Below are positions 8,623 to 17,032 of a stretch of DNA of 64,000 bases, in pieces. A program made the position numbers and the translations under genes. The notes beneath the pieces were generated by a model that did not search any database, was not told the origin of the DNA, and saw nothing but the letters and a program-made list of their open reading frames with translations. Position 1 is the stretch's first letter; each line of letters opens with the position of its first letter. Location of the stretch: contig NZ_DF968181.1 of assembly GCF_001192795.1 (NCBI RefSeq), positions 648,342-712,341 of the forward strand, read 5' to 3'. The DNA is from Flexilinea flocculi. Its GTDB lineage: Bacteria; Chloroflexota; Anaerolineae; Anaerolineales; Anaerolineaceae.

Positions 8623-8750
8623 TGATTCCCCCGAATTCATCTTGAAATTCTTACAAGCCATAAAATCGAAATATAAACGAGAATCCTTGATGTTTTTTTT
8701 GCGAAAAACGCTATTCCATCAATTTTTCCCGATGGATCTAATTTCCTGAC

Positions 8751-9584
8751 CTACATTCCCAATCGCTGTAATAAGAATTGAAGAATGTTCCCGGCTAACT
8801 CATGACGGTACGCTGCAGTTGCGCGCACATCATCAATCGGTGAAATTTCTTTCCGGATTAACCGGATAGCTTCATGGACTGCGGTTTCCTCCATTTCATG
8901 ATTCAGAAGAAATTGTTCGGTTCGAAGTGCCCGCATGGGTATCGGTGCGGCTGATCCGACTGAAATACGGATCGTTTCAAATTTCCTTTCCCGGATTTCC
9001 GCATAAACCGCTACACTGAGTATCGCGATCGCCAATGCGTTTCGTTTCCCAACTTTGTAGAAGCAGGATTTTCCTGATTGCTGCGGGATGATCAATGCGG
9101 TTAGGATTTCGTCCGGTTTGATGATTGTTTTCCCCGGGCCTGTAAAGAAATCACATAGTGCAATCCATCGTTTCCCTGATTCACTTACCAGTTCCACTTT
9201 TGCGTCCAAAGCCAACAATGCGACGATGCCATCTCCGGCAGGAGAACCGGTGACTACATTACCGCCGATAGTTGCTCGATTGCGGATCTGCGGCGCGCCC
9301 ATTTCATACGCCGCTTGTTTCAGAGCAGCACAAAAAGGATAGGCGTCCAATTCTTGTTCCAGCATCGCGAATGTTGTCAATGCGCCAATCCGGAGGCAAT
9401 TCTCCTCATGAGAAATACCTTTAAGAATCGATATTCCGCATATATCAATCAATGGATCGGCAGATAGTTTGTTGCGCGCTCTTTTTACCAGTAAATCGGT
9501 GCCGCCGGCGATAATGGCTGCGTTCCTCTTCGAATGCAACAAACTGACTGCTTCTTCCATACTGCTGACTGACAATACATCCAT
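8751..9584 (-). CDS. xdhB: Xanthine dehydrogenase-type FAD-binding subunit
   Basis: FAD-binding (CoxM/XdhB) subunit, 277 residues. The two flavin-binding loops are AGGTDL (26-31) and ATIGGNV (104-110), followed by the usual C-terminal CO-dehydrogenase-flavoprotein domain. It has no extra [4Fe-4S] insertion like that of 4-hydroxybenzoyl-CoA reductase. It would pass electrons from the iron-sulfur subunit to NAD or another acceptor. It is separated from the upstream 165-residue gene by a family 1 repeat and from the iron-sulfur gene by 128 bases, so the tail of the operon is less compact than its middle. Confidence 0.85.
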   Translation of the reverse strand: MDVLSVSSMEEAVSLLHSKRNAAIIAGGTDLLVKRARNKLSADPLIDICGISILKGISHEENCLRIGALTTFAMLEQELDAYPFCAALKQAAYEMGAPQIRNRATIGGNVVTGSPAGDGIVALLALDAKVELVSESGKRWIALCDFFTGPGKTIIKPDEILTALIIPQQSGKSCFYKVGKRNALAIAILSVAVYAEIRERKFETIRISVGSAAPIPMRALRTEQFLLNHEMEETAVHEAIRLIRKEISPIDDVRATAAYRHELAGNILQFLLQRLGM

Positions 9585-9652
9585 CGGATTTTCTCCTATG
9601 TGTTCTTCTTTTTGTAAACAAAAGCTCTAATTTAAAAAACAAATATTCTTCT

Positions 9653-9754
9653 GATTCGAAATATGAGGAGGATTACTTCTTGTTGTATTTATTTTTCAAC
9701 TTTGCGAAAAAAAAGCAACAACAAGTTTTCTCTCTTTATTCGAAATTTCGAATT
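9653..9754. repeat. Family 1 hairpin element (copy c)
   Basis: Left arm GATTCGAAATATGAGGAGGA, stem TTGTTGT (9680-9686) with ACAACAA (9718-9724), an inner T5/A-run pairing around a CTTTGCG tip, and right arm ATTTCGAATTA. It abuts the stop of the 165-residue gene and is one of the few copies lying inside a probable operon. Confidence 0.65.
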
Positions 9755-10250
9755 AATCCCATCCATTGATCAGATAATTCGGAATATGATCAAATTTTTC
9801 TAAGTAACTCCCGTCTGGAAACTCTTCAAAATCAATCATGTAGTAATTGAAATTTTCGTAGACAAACGGTACTTCATAAACCATCCCTTTTAATCGGGCA
9901 GCCTGATCGTAATATGCCGTGCCGCTCAGGTTGTCCTCAGCCATCTCAATCCGCTTGAAATTGATCCATAATGGCGTCAGATATGGATAGGAACGTTCTT
10001 TCAGAAATGCTTCAACAAATTCTTTTTCTGTGATCGTTTTCCGGTAATCTTGTGTGAGAAAAGAATAGATTCCTTCCGGTTTTGAATAATGATGATTGAT
10101 TTCCTCAGCGAAAGCTCTAGCCCGTTTTTCGGCAGCGCTTTTCGATGGAAAATTGAAACCATGCTGAAACAGGAATCCGGAAAGTCCCAGAAGAATCCCT
10201 GCGCCAACGATCAGTAAAATTCTTTTTACAATTTTCTGCCGTTTGTTCAT
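9753..10250 (-). CDS. Membrane-anchored protein of unknown function in the purine operon
   Basis: 165 residues, not recognised. One N-terminal membrane segment (about residues 10-29, basic before it) is followed by an extracytoplasmic domain of about 130 residues rich in aromatic residues (YYMIDFEEFPDGSY). There is no lipobox and there are no cysteines. It overlaps the upstream permease gene by 4 bases (ATGA), so it is translationally coupled to the transporter and probably works at the membrane with it. The fold resembles small anchored alpha/beta domains of the NTF2 or DUF4878 kind only in general layout. No function is assigned. Confidence 0.7.
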   Translation of the reverse strand: MNKRQKIVKRILLIVGAGILLGLSGFLFQHGFNFPSKSAAEKRARAFAEEINHHYSKPEGIYSFLTQDYRKTITEKEFVEAFLKERSYPYLTPLWINFKRIEMAEDNLSGTAYYDQAARLKGMVYEVPFVYENFNYYMIDFEEFPDGSYLEKFDHIPNYLINGWD

Positions 10251-11188
10251 CGTTCCATTCTCGAATAGGGTTTCGTATATGCGCTGGGAAATTCAGCCTT
10301 TTTAGAGACGGTAATCAAAGCGATAATAGTTACCAGGTACGGAAGCATGAGAAGAAATTGATTCGGGATCGGTACACCGATTGCCTGAAAGCGAATTTGT
10401 AAGGCGCTGGCTATTCCAAACAGCAGGGAACCTACCATCGCCCGCAGCGGATTCCAGCGGGCAAAGACTACAACGGCAACGGCAATGAAACCACGTCCGG
10501 CAATCATTGTATCCGAAAAAGAATTCATATAGGCAATCGACATAAAAGCGCCCGATAATCCGGCAAATGCACCACCGATTATTACCGCTGTGTATCGTAC
10601 TTTTGAAACATTAATTCCCTTGGAATCGGCTGCCCGCGGATGTTCGCCGACAGCTTTCACATTCAGGCCGAATGTGGTTTTTTCAAGGACAATCCAGGAA
10701 AAGACTGCCAGGATATAGGCAAGATATACGATCAGATTGTGCTGAAAAAATATCGTTCCAATATAAGGAATACTGCTCAATAACGGAATGTCGAATTTCG
10801 TCAGTGATTCAACCTGCGGCGGAAGTTTCTGAATTCCGAAAATGATCCGGTATATGAATGAGGAAAAACCGATGCCTAAAATGGTCAGCGCTGTTCCGGC
10901 AATCACCTGGTTTGCCCGGACTGTGATGCTGAGAAATGCCATGAAGGCACTGCAAATCATCCCGACGATAATCCCGCCAAGAAATCCAATGAAAAGGTTT
11001 TTTGAGAAATAGGCACAGACAAAACCGGCCATCGCGCTCATGGTCATCGTTCCTTCCAGCCCGAGGTTCAAGATTCCGGATCTTTGCGTGTAGATTTCTC
11101 CAAGCGCCGTCAATAAAATTGGTGTGGCAAGGCGGATGGTACTGGCAAATATACTGACGAAGAAAGTAGCGGTAAAGATGTTATCCAT
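10247..11188 (-). CDS. BMP-family nucleoside/purine ABC transporter permease (second)
   Basis: Hydrophobic permease of 313 residues of the YufQ/NupQ type, related to the LivH/RbsC permeases. Characteristic stretches are TPILLTALGEIYTQRSGILNLGLEG at the N-terminus (here read as separate motifs TPILLTALGE and ILNLGLEGTM), then VKAVGEHPRAADSKGI and GRGFIAVAVVVFARWNP. It overlaps the first permease gene by 8 bases and the 165-residue gene by 4. It forms the channel with its partner for a nucleoside or nucleobase, given the adenine deaminase and xanthine-dehydrogenase-like genes in the same operon. Confidence 0.88.
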   Translation of the reverse strand: MDNIFTATFFVSIFASTIRLATPILLTALGEIYTQRSGILNLGLEGTMTMSAMAGFVCAYFSKNLFIGFLGGIIVGMICSAFMAFLSITVRANQVIAGTALTILGIGFSSFIYRIIFGIQKLPPQVESLTKFDIPLLSSIPYIGTIFFQHNLIVYLAYILAVFSWIVLEKTTFGLNVKAVGEHPRAADSKGINVSKVRYTAVIIGGAFAGLSGAFMSIAYMNSFSDTMIAGRGFIAVAVVVFARWNPLRAMVGSLLFGIASALQIRFQAIGVPIPNQFLLMLPYLVTIIALITVSKKAEFPSAYTKPYSRMER

Positions 11189-12245
11189 TGTGTTGATACC
11201 TGCGTTTTCTGAAAAAGGTTTGGATGCTTTCGGTTCTAAATGCAGTTCGGGTAATCACAAAAACAACAATCAGTCCCTGAATAATATCAACCAGCGAATA
11301 AGGAATTCCGGTCAGATTCTGCATCGTATTACCGCCGACAATCAGAACTGAAAAGAAATAAGCCGAAATTGCGATTCCCAGCGGATTCAGGTTTCCAAGC
11401 AAGGCAATGACAATTGCGATCGATCCATAACTGCCGGCCAAATCGGTCATCAATCGTAAGTGGATTCCATGGATTTCATTCCATCCGGCGATTCCGGAAA
11501 GTCCTCCTGAAAGCAACATCGTGATGACGATAATCTTCTTGTTATCAATACCCGCATATCGTGATACGTCATTTCCCTGACCGGCTAATTCAATTTTAAA
11601 ACCGAGCGTAGATCGCCAAAACAGGAGCATCAAGAATAGAATTGCGATAGCTACGAATATGCCGGTATGCAGCCTGCCGCCGACGATCAATTTTGGCAGA
11701 CGCAAAACCTTCTCGATCACCGCAGATTGCGGATAACCGAAACCGTTCGGATCCATCATCGGACCGTAGACCAAATAGGCAAGCAGGTAAGTGGCAATAT
11801 AATCCAGCATGAGTGTTGTGATGACTTCATTCGCGTTAAACCGAGCCTTTAACCAGCCAGCCAGACCTCCCCAGAGTGCACCACCAATAAATGCAAAAAT
11901 AAAAGAAAGAATTATCGTCGGGATCGGTGGTAATTTAAAATAAAGGCAGACAATGACGGAAAGAATTGTACCGATTGTGAACTGGCCGCCGGCACCGATG
12001 TTCCAAATCTGATTTTTGAATGCAATCGATACTCCCAGAGCCATCAGCATCAGCGGGATGGCTTTCACAAACGTTTCCGATATCCGGTATGAGTTGCTGA
12101 AGGCTCCTTCCAATAATGCAGCGTATGCCGCAATTGGATCATTCCCTGAGATGATGATCAAAATTGCGCCAGTCAGCAAGGCTCCTGAGACCATCAACAA
12201 AGCGGGAAAAATTGCCTGAATTATTTTATTGATTTTCTTTGACAC
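11181..12245 (-). CDS. BMP-family nucleoside/purine ABC transporter permease (first)
   Basis: YufP/NupP-type permease, 354 residues, with about nine membrane segments. Diagnostic stretches are WNIGAGGQFTIG, FNANEVITTLMLDYIA and AGWNEIHGIHLRL. It overlaps the ATPase gene by 20 bases, consistent with coupled translation. In characterised relatives this class carries nucleosides or purine bases; the local operon agrees with that, but the ligand is inferred. Confidence 0.88.
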   Translation of the reverse strand: MSKKINKIIQAIFPALLMVSGALLTGAILIIISGNDPIAAYAALLEGAFSNSYRISETFVKAIPLMLMALGVSIAFKNQIWNIGAGGQFTIGTILSVIVCLYFKLPPIPTIILSFIFAFIGGALWGGLAGWLKARFNANEVITTLMLDYIATYLLAYLVYGPMMDPNGFGYPQSAVIEKVLRLPKLIVGGRLHTGIFVAIAILFLMLLFWRSTLGFKIELAGQGNDVSRYAGIDNKKIIVITMLLSGGLSGIAGWNEIHGIHLRLMTDLAGSYGSIAIVIALLGNLNPLGIAISAYFFSVLIVGGNTMQNLTGIPYSLVDIIQGLIVVFVITRTAFRTESIQTFFRKRRYQHNG

Positions 12246-13767
12246 CGGTGTTTTCCCCCTGTCGTTTCCCCATCATTAACAATCCGATCGTTTCCGGTTG
12301 TGATCCTTTTGGCAATATACCCATTAGCTCGCCGTTATAAATAACAGCGATGCGATCTGACAATTGTATGATTTCTTCAATATCGGCTGAAATCAATAAT
12401 ATTGCTGCCCCTTTGCTGCGTGCTTCGAGCAGACGTGAGCGCACATATTCTGTCGCTCCGACATCCAAACCACGCGTGGGCTGGTTCGCGATCAGAACGG
12501 AAGGCTCATCAGCAAGTTCACGGGCTAATATCACTTTTTGCTGATTGCCACCGGAGAGATCTCTGGTAATATCTTCCGTGGAATTCGTCTTGATCTGAAA
12601 ATCCTGGATCATCTTTTGGGCATGATTTTTTATGTTTTTGTAATTCATCAATCCATTTTTTGCATAGGGCTGCTGGCAGAATCGTTTGATGATCAGGTTT
12701 TTGCTGACGCAGAATCCCATCGCTAAGCCCATGTTTTGCCGGTCTTCCGGAATATGAGCAACACCTTGATGGATAAAAAACGCAGGTGGTTTATTTTCGG
12801 CTTCTATTCCGTTGATGAAAATTTTTCCGCCTTCAGCCGGACGCAGTCCAGTCAGCGCCTCAGCCAATTCTTTCTGACCGTTTCCGTCAACTCCTGCCAA
12901 ACCGACAATTTCTCCCTCTGAGACAGAAAGTGAAAAGTTATTTACTGCAGGAAGTCCTTTGTCGTTTTTGACCCTGAGATCTTTCATACCCAATCGTTCT
13001 TTACCTGGTTTTACGGCAGCCGGATTGAAATCAAACAGAACATCCCGTCCTACCATTAAACGGGAAAGTTCCTCTTTCGTTGTAGCGGGTGTGACTTTGA
13101 AAGAACTGATCATTTTTCCATCTCGCAGGATGGTAACATCATCCACTACGGATAAGATTTCCTCGAGTTTATGCGTGATCAGGATCATAGATTTTCCATC
13201 ATCCCGCATTTGCCGCAAGATGGAAAATAGCGTTTCCGCTTCCTGGGGTGTTAAGACTGCCGTTGGTTCATCAAGAATCAGGATATTCGCTCCCTGGTAA
13301 ATTGTCGTTAAAATCTCGACACGCTGCTGTTGTCCGACAGAAAGCTGCCAGATCCGGGCATAAGGATCTACCATCAGATGATATCTGTCTGAAAGCTCTC
13401 TGATTTCCGCGGCTACTTTTCGGGTGTCAAGGAATATCCCGCGGCTGGATTTTCGTCCGAGCATGATATTTTCGACCACCGTTAAAGGACGAGCAAGCAT
13501 AAAATGCTGATGAACCATGCCGATTCCGGACGAGATTGCTTTTAAAGGTGAAACGATATCCGTTTTTTGTCCATGGATGTAGATTTCTCCTTCTTCCTGA
13601 CGGTATAACCCGTAGAGAACGTTCATTAACGTCGTTTTCCCGGCTCCGTTTTCTCCGAGAAGTCCATGAATTGAGTTTTCCCTCAACTTAAAATCAACGG
13701 CATCATTGGCTTTGAGATGGCCGAAGATTTTCGTAATATTCCGCATTTCAACCGCGAATTTTTCCAA
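12226..13767 (-). CDS. BMP-family nucleoside/purine ABC transporter, double ATPase
   Basis: Tandem ABC ATPase of the RbsA/YufO type, 513 residues. The N-terminal domain is complete: Walker A GENGAGKTT, signature LSVGQQQRVE, Walker B ILILDEPTAVL. The C-terminal domain has the usual degenerate Walker A of this family (GVDGNGQKEL), a signature LSGGNQQKV and ANQPTRGLD in place of a canonical Walker B. Only the first site is expected to be fully catalytic, which is normal for the family. It follows the binding-protein gene after a 121-bp gap containing a long hairpin. Confidence 0.92.
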   Translation of the reverse strand: MEKFAVEMRNITKIFGHLKANDAVDFKLRENSIHGLLGENGAGKTTLMNVLYGLYRQEEGEIYIHGQKTDIVSPLKAISSGIGMVHQHFMLARPLTVVENIMLGRKSSRGIFLDTRKVAAEIRELSDRYHLMVDPYARIWQLSVGQQQRVEILTTIYQGANILILDEPTAVLTPQEAETLFSILRQMRDDGKSMILITHKLEEILSVVDDVTILRDGKMISSFKVTPATTKEELSRLMVGRDVLFDFNPAAVKPGKERLGMKDLRVKNDKGLPAVNNFSLSVSEGEIVGLAGVDGNGQKELAEALTGLRPAEGGKIFINGIEAENKPPAFFIHQGVAHIPEDRQNMGLAMGFCVSKNLIIKRFCQQPYAKNGLMNYKNIKNHAQKMIQDFQIKTNSTEDITRDLSGGNQQKVILARELADEPSVLIANQPTRGLDVGATEYVRSRLLEARSKGAAILLISADIEEIIQLSDRIAVIYNGELMGILPKGSQPETIGLLMMGKRQGENTGVKENQ

Positions 13768-13796
13768 ATCGCCTCATCTTTTTCTTTATATCGGAA

Positions 13797-13859
13797 GCGG
13801 AAATTTGAAAGACTTTATCAACGAATATTATCCGTAAAACAGCGCTTTCAAACTTCCGC
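13797..13859 (-). promoter_or_regulatory. Intercistronic hairpin between binding protein and ATPase genes
   Basis: GCGGAAATTTGAAAG (13797-13811) pairs with 13845-13859 over 15 bp with one G/T mismatch; the loop is 33 bases. It lies between the bmpA-like gene and the ATPase gene inside one operon. It could stabilise the upstream message or reduce read-through, raising binding-protein yield. There is no U-tract, so it is not an intrinsic terminator. Confidence 0.55.
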
Positions 13860-13888
13860 CTTATTTCATAGAATATTGTCGTTTTCGA

Positions 13889-14890
13889 TTATTTTGCAGC
13901 TTCGAAATCCGGCAGTTCAATCTTTCCGTCTTTTAAGTCCTGATACGTCTGTTGAACCTGTGCTTGAACATCTGCAGGAACCTTATCGGAAAGTTCATAG
14001 AAAGGCGCATAGGTTAAACCGCCATTCGGAATATTGATCCAATAGAAAAGCGGATCGGTTTTAAAGAATGCACCGCTGATGACATCATCGATGATGTTTT
14101 TGATAATCGGAGCCCATTGATAAACAACGCCGGATAAGACATTGTCCGGGGCAAGCGTATGCTGATCGGCGACATTGCCAAGTGCAAATTTACCTTTTTC
14201 TTTTGCCGCTTCAAGGACACCGAGACCGATACCATCGCCGGAATGCCAGATGATATCGACACCATCATCATACATACTGATTGCAGCTTCTTTTGCGGCT
14301 GCAGAATCATTCCAGTCACCGGTATAAACTTCTTCAATCACAATATCCGGATTGACTGATTTAGCGCCATATTTATAACCTTCATGTCCGCGGAAGATTT
14401 CAGAGACATCTGCTCCACCCACGACGCCGATTTTCCCGGTTTCACTCATCAGGCCGGCCAGAACACCCATCAAATATCCGCCGGTGTCCAGTTCGACATC
14501 ATATACAGCCGTATTCGGCAGCGTCAAATAACCAGTGCCCAGACAGAAAGCTGTTTCAGGGAACATTTCGGCAACTGCAATTAAAGGTTCCTGGAATTGA
14601 AAACCATGCCCAAAAATGATGTCATAACCCTGACTGGCAAAATCCATCAGCGCTGGTTCGATATCTGCAACTTCATAGACTTTCTCAACAACGGTCACTT
14701 CGATTTTATCGGCATATTCATCCGCGACTTGCATCATTGCATCGTACATGGCCTGATTGAAGCTCATGTCATCAGCCTGACCTGGCAGAATCAGAGCGAC
14801 TTTCAGTTTCTCATCGGCAGCGGAAACAGAAGCAGTAACAAGGAGCGATAACACCAATAGCACAAACAACACTTTTACAGTTTTCTTCAT
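13889..14890 (-). CDS. BMP-family nucleoside/purine ABC transporter, substrate-binding protein
   Basis: Basic-membrane-protein (BMP/PnrA) family binding protein, 333 residues. Sec signal: MKKTVK, hydrophobic core, cleavage near VSA|ADEK. No lipobox cysteine is present, although most family members are lipoproteins. Family landmarks are LPGQADDMSFNQAMYDA, DIIFGHGFQFQEPL, GVVGGADVSEI and IIWHSGDGIGLGV. The second ATG (14890) is chosen because GGAGG lies 5 bases before it; an ATG four codons upstream has no site. It follows the molybdopterin subunit gene by 18 bases. The ligand is likely a nucleoside or purine base from context. Confidence 0.88.
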   Translation of the reverse strand: MKKTVKVLFVLLVLSLLVTASVSAADEKLKVALILPGQADDMSFNQAMYDAMMQVADEYADKIEVTVVEKVYEVADIEPALMDFASQGYDIIFGHGFQFQEPLIAVAEMFPETAFCLGTGYLTLPNTAVYDVELDTGGYLMGVLAGLMSETGKIGVVGGADVSEIFRGHEGYKYGAKSVNPDIVIEEVYTGDWNDSAAAKEAAISMYDDGVDIIWHSGDGIGLGVLEAAKEKGKFALGNVADQHTLAPDNVLSGVVYQWAPIIKNIIDDVISGAFFKTDPLFYWINIPNGGLTYAPFYELSDKVPADVQAQVQQTYQDLKDGKIELPDFEAAK

Positions 14891-14908
14891 ATGTTCCTCC
14901 ATGAAAAA

Positions 14909-17029
14909 TTATTTGTTTTTGAGAGCTGCTAAGACACTCTCATTATCTAACGGCAGAGCGTTTAACTTTGCTCCGCTAATCGATTCGACTGCTGCATTGA
15001 TGGCCGGTGCAATCACAACGGTTGCCACTTCGGCTGCTCCTTTCGCCCCCATTGGGCCCGATTTTTCGTATGAGTCTACTGAAATGTTCCTGATCGGCGG
15101 GACATCCATTGCAGTGGGCATAATATAATTGGTAAAACTTTGATGCTGCGGAATACCGGCTTGATATTGCATTCCTTCACCGAAAGTATATCCGAGTGAC
15201 ATGACGATTCCGCCTTGAATCTGCCCATCCATGGAAAGCGGATTAATTATGTGTCCTGCTTCGGTCGCTGCGAAGATGTCAAGCAGCCTGATCTGACCAC
15301 TCACCGGATTGATTTGCAGCTTTACTGCCTGGGCAATAAACGTATACATTGCATGCGGAAAACCAGGATTCGGAAAAGAAAAACTGGATTCTGGAAAAGT
15401 CGCAGATCCGATGGCTTTGGGATTGTCTGCCTTCTCTTCTTTTTTTCTGCGAAATTCTTTAGCTGCGGCGATGATTGCATTCCCTGCAATAAAAACTGAT
15501 CGTGATCCGGCAGTAGATCCGCAGTCATAGGTGGTATTGGTGTCTGCCATGATTATTGTTACATTTTCCATTCGACAATCTAATACATCGGCTGCGATCG
15601 CTGTGAGTGCGGTCTTGCTGCCCTGTCCGATATCTACCAGACCGATTCGGATCACATAATGGCCTTTCTCGTTTTCAGAAATCTCGACTTTTGCAGAATC
15701 GGGAATTCCTTTTCCCAAGCCGCAGCTTAGGTAACCGGCTGCAACGCCATATCCGATGGCTGGATCTTGATTCTGTTTGTGTTCCTGCCATAATTGTGAA
15801 TTTTCAACTGCTGTCAATGCTTCGCGCAGTCCGACGACATGTTCCATTTTCTGACCAAGCGTGCCGATGGATCCCTCTGTCAGCGCATTTTTTCGTCGGA
15901 TTTCCAGCGGATCGATTCCTAATTGACGGGCAGCACGGCTGATCAGTGTTTCCGTTGCGAACGCTCCCTGTGGCGCACCAAATCCGCGCATGGCATGTGC
16001 CGGCGGTTTGTTGGTATATGCCAGATACACATCCAGTTTGACATTTGGAATCTGATATGGACCTCCAAAATGTTCGCTGAACAATCCCATTACAGCCGGA
16101 CCAAGACCCGCATATGCTCCGGTATCGAGCCAAGCTTTGCCTTCAAAAGCTTTAAAAAATCCATCTTGTGTGAATCCGAACTTGATGTGGATATCTGCGG
16201 CATGACGTTTATACGTTCCGATAATAACTTCTGTGCGATCAAAAACAATTTTGGCCGGTTTTCCAGTCTTCAGTGTTACCAGCGCAGCAAAAACCTGATT
16301 AATATGTCCATCTTTGCCGCCAAATCCTCCGCCGACAGTTGCCGCTTGGACCTGTATCTTATCAAGCGGGAGGCCAAGCGCACGGGCAATTATGCGCCGA
16401 TCGTGGAAGACATTCTGGCTGGATGTCAGCATTCTTAAGATATCGCCGTCCATATAAGCAAAGGCTGCATCGGGTTCCAGATATCCATGATCTTGAACCG
16501 GAAGAGAAAAATCATCCTCGAGAATCAGGTCACATGCAGCAAATGAATCATCCGGATCCCCTTTTGTATGATGAAATTCACTTAAAAGGTTCCCTTGATC
16601 AAATAATTTTTCTGAATTTGGAAGAATTGCTTCACGCGGGTTGTCAACAACTGGTAATTTTTGGTAGGATATTACAACTGATCGGGCTGCCTGTTGCGCT
16701 GCTTCTCTTGAATCAGCGGCGACAATGGCGATCGGTTCACCAAAGAAACGCACTCGATCCGAGGCCAGAACTGGCTGGTCATTAATGATATCCTCAATGA
16801 TATTTTCGGAAAGATCCGCAGCAGTAAAGACATAAACGTCATCCGAAACGCTGCTGGTATCCAGTGCGGTAATCATTGCATGCGGTTCGCTTGAGCGGAT
16901 GACGGCTAATTCCAGCATTCCGGGCATCGAGTAATCTCCGGCGTACCTGGCTTTTCCGGTTACTTTTTCCCAACCGTCAACCCTGCCAAGCCTTTTTCCG
17001 ACATAATTTGACAGATTTGGATCGTCCAA
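14909..17029 (-). CDS. xdhA: Xanthine dehydrogenase-type molybdopterin subunit
   Basis: Large catalytic subunit of a molybdenum hydroxylase, 706 residues, a little shorter than E. coli XdhA. Cofactor loops are recognisable: GGGFGGK (about 240), RGFGAPQ (about 345), GQGSKTAL (about 475), GSTAGSR (about 500) and GAKGAAE near the C-terminus, whose glutamate is the general base. It would hydroxylate hypoxanthine or xanthine, passing electrons through XdhC and XdhB. It starts 3 bases after the adenine deaminase stop. No molybdenum-cofactor sulfurase or XdhC/CoxI-type maturation gene lies in the window. Substrate is inferred from the operon; other purine or N-heterocycle substrates are possible. 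Confidence 0.85.
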   Translation of the reverse strand: MDDPNLSNYVGKRLGRVDGWEKVTGKARYAGDYSMPGMLELAVIRSSEPHAMITALDTSSVSDDVYVFTAADLSENIIEDIINDQPVLASDRVRFFGEPIAIVAADSREAAQQAARSVVISYQKLPVVDNPREAILPNSEKLFDQGNLLSEFHHTKGDPDDSFAACDLILEDDFSLPVQDHGYLEPDAAFAYMDGDILRMLTSSQNVFHDRRIIARALGLPLDKIQVQAATVGGGFGGKDGHINQVFAALVTLKTGKPAKIVFDRTEVIIGTYKRHAADIHIKFGFTQDGFFKAFEGKAWLDTGAYAGLGPAVMGLFSEHFGGPYQIPNVKLDVYLAYTNKPPAHAMRGFGAPQGAFATETLISRAARQLGIDPLEIRRKNALTEGSIGTLGQKMEHVVGLREALTAVENSQLWQEHKQNQDPAIGYGVAAGYLSCGLGKGIPDSAKVEISENEKGHYVIRIGLVDIGQGSKTALTAIAADVLDCRMENVTIIMADTNTTYDCGSTAGSRSVFIAGNAIIAAAKEFRRKKEEKADNPKAIGSATFPESSFSFPNPGFPHAMYTFIAQAVKLQINPVSGQIRLLDIFAATEAGHIINPLSMDGQIQGGIVMSLGYTFGEGMQYQAGIPQHQSFTNYIMPTAMDVPPIRNISVDSYEKSGPMGAKGAAEVATVVIAPAINAAVESISGAKLNALPLDNESVLAALKNK

Positions 17030-17032
17030 TAG

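Noticed and set aside
14909-17029. Several plus-strand frames of 70-170 codons inside xdhA
   Set aside because: They are antisense shadows of a strongly conserved coding region.
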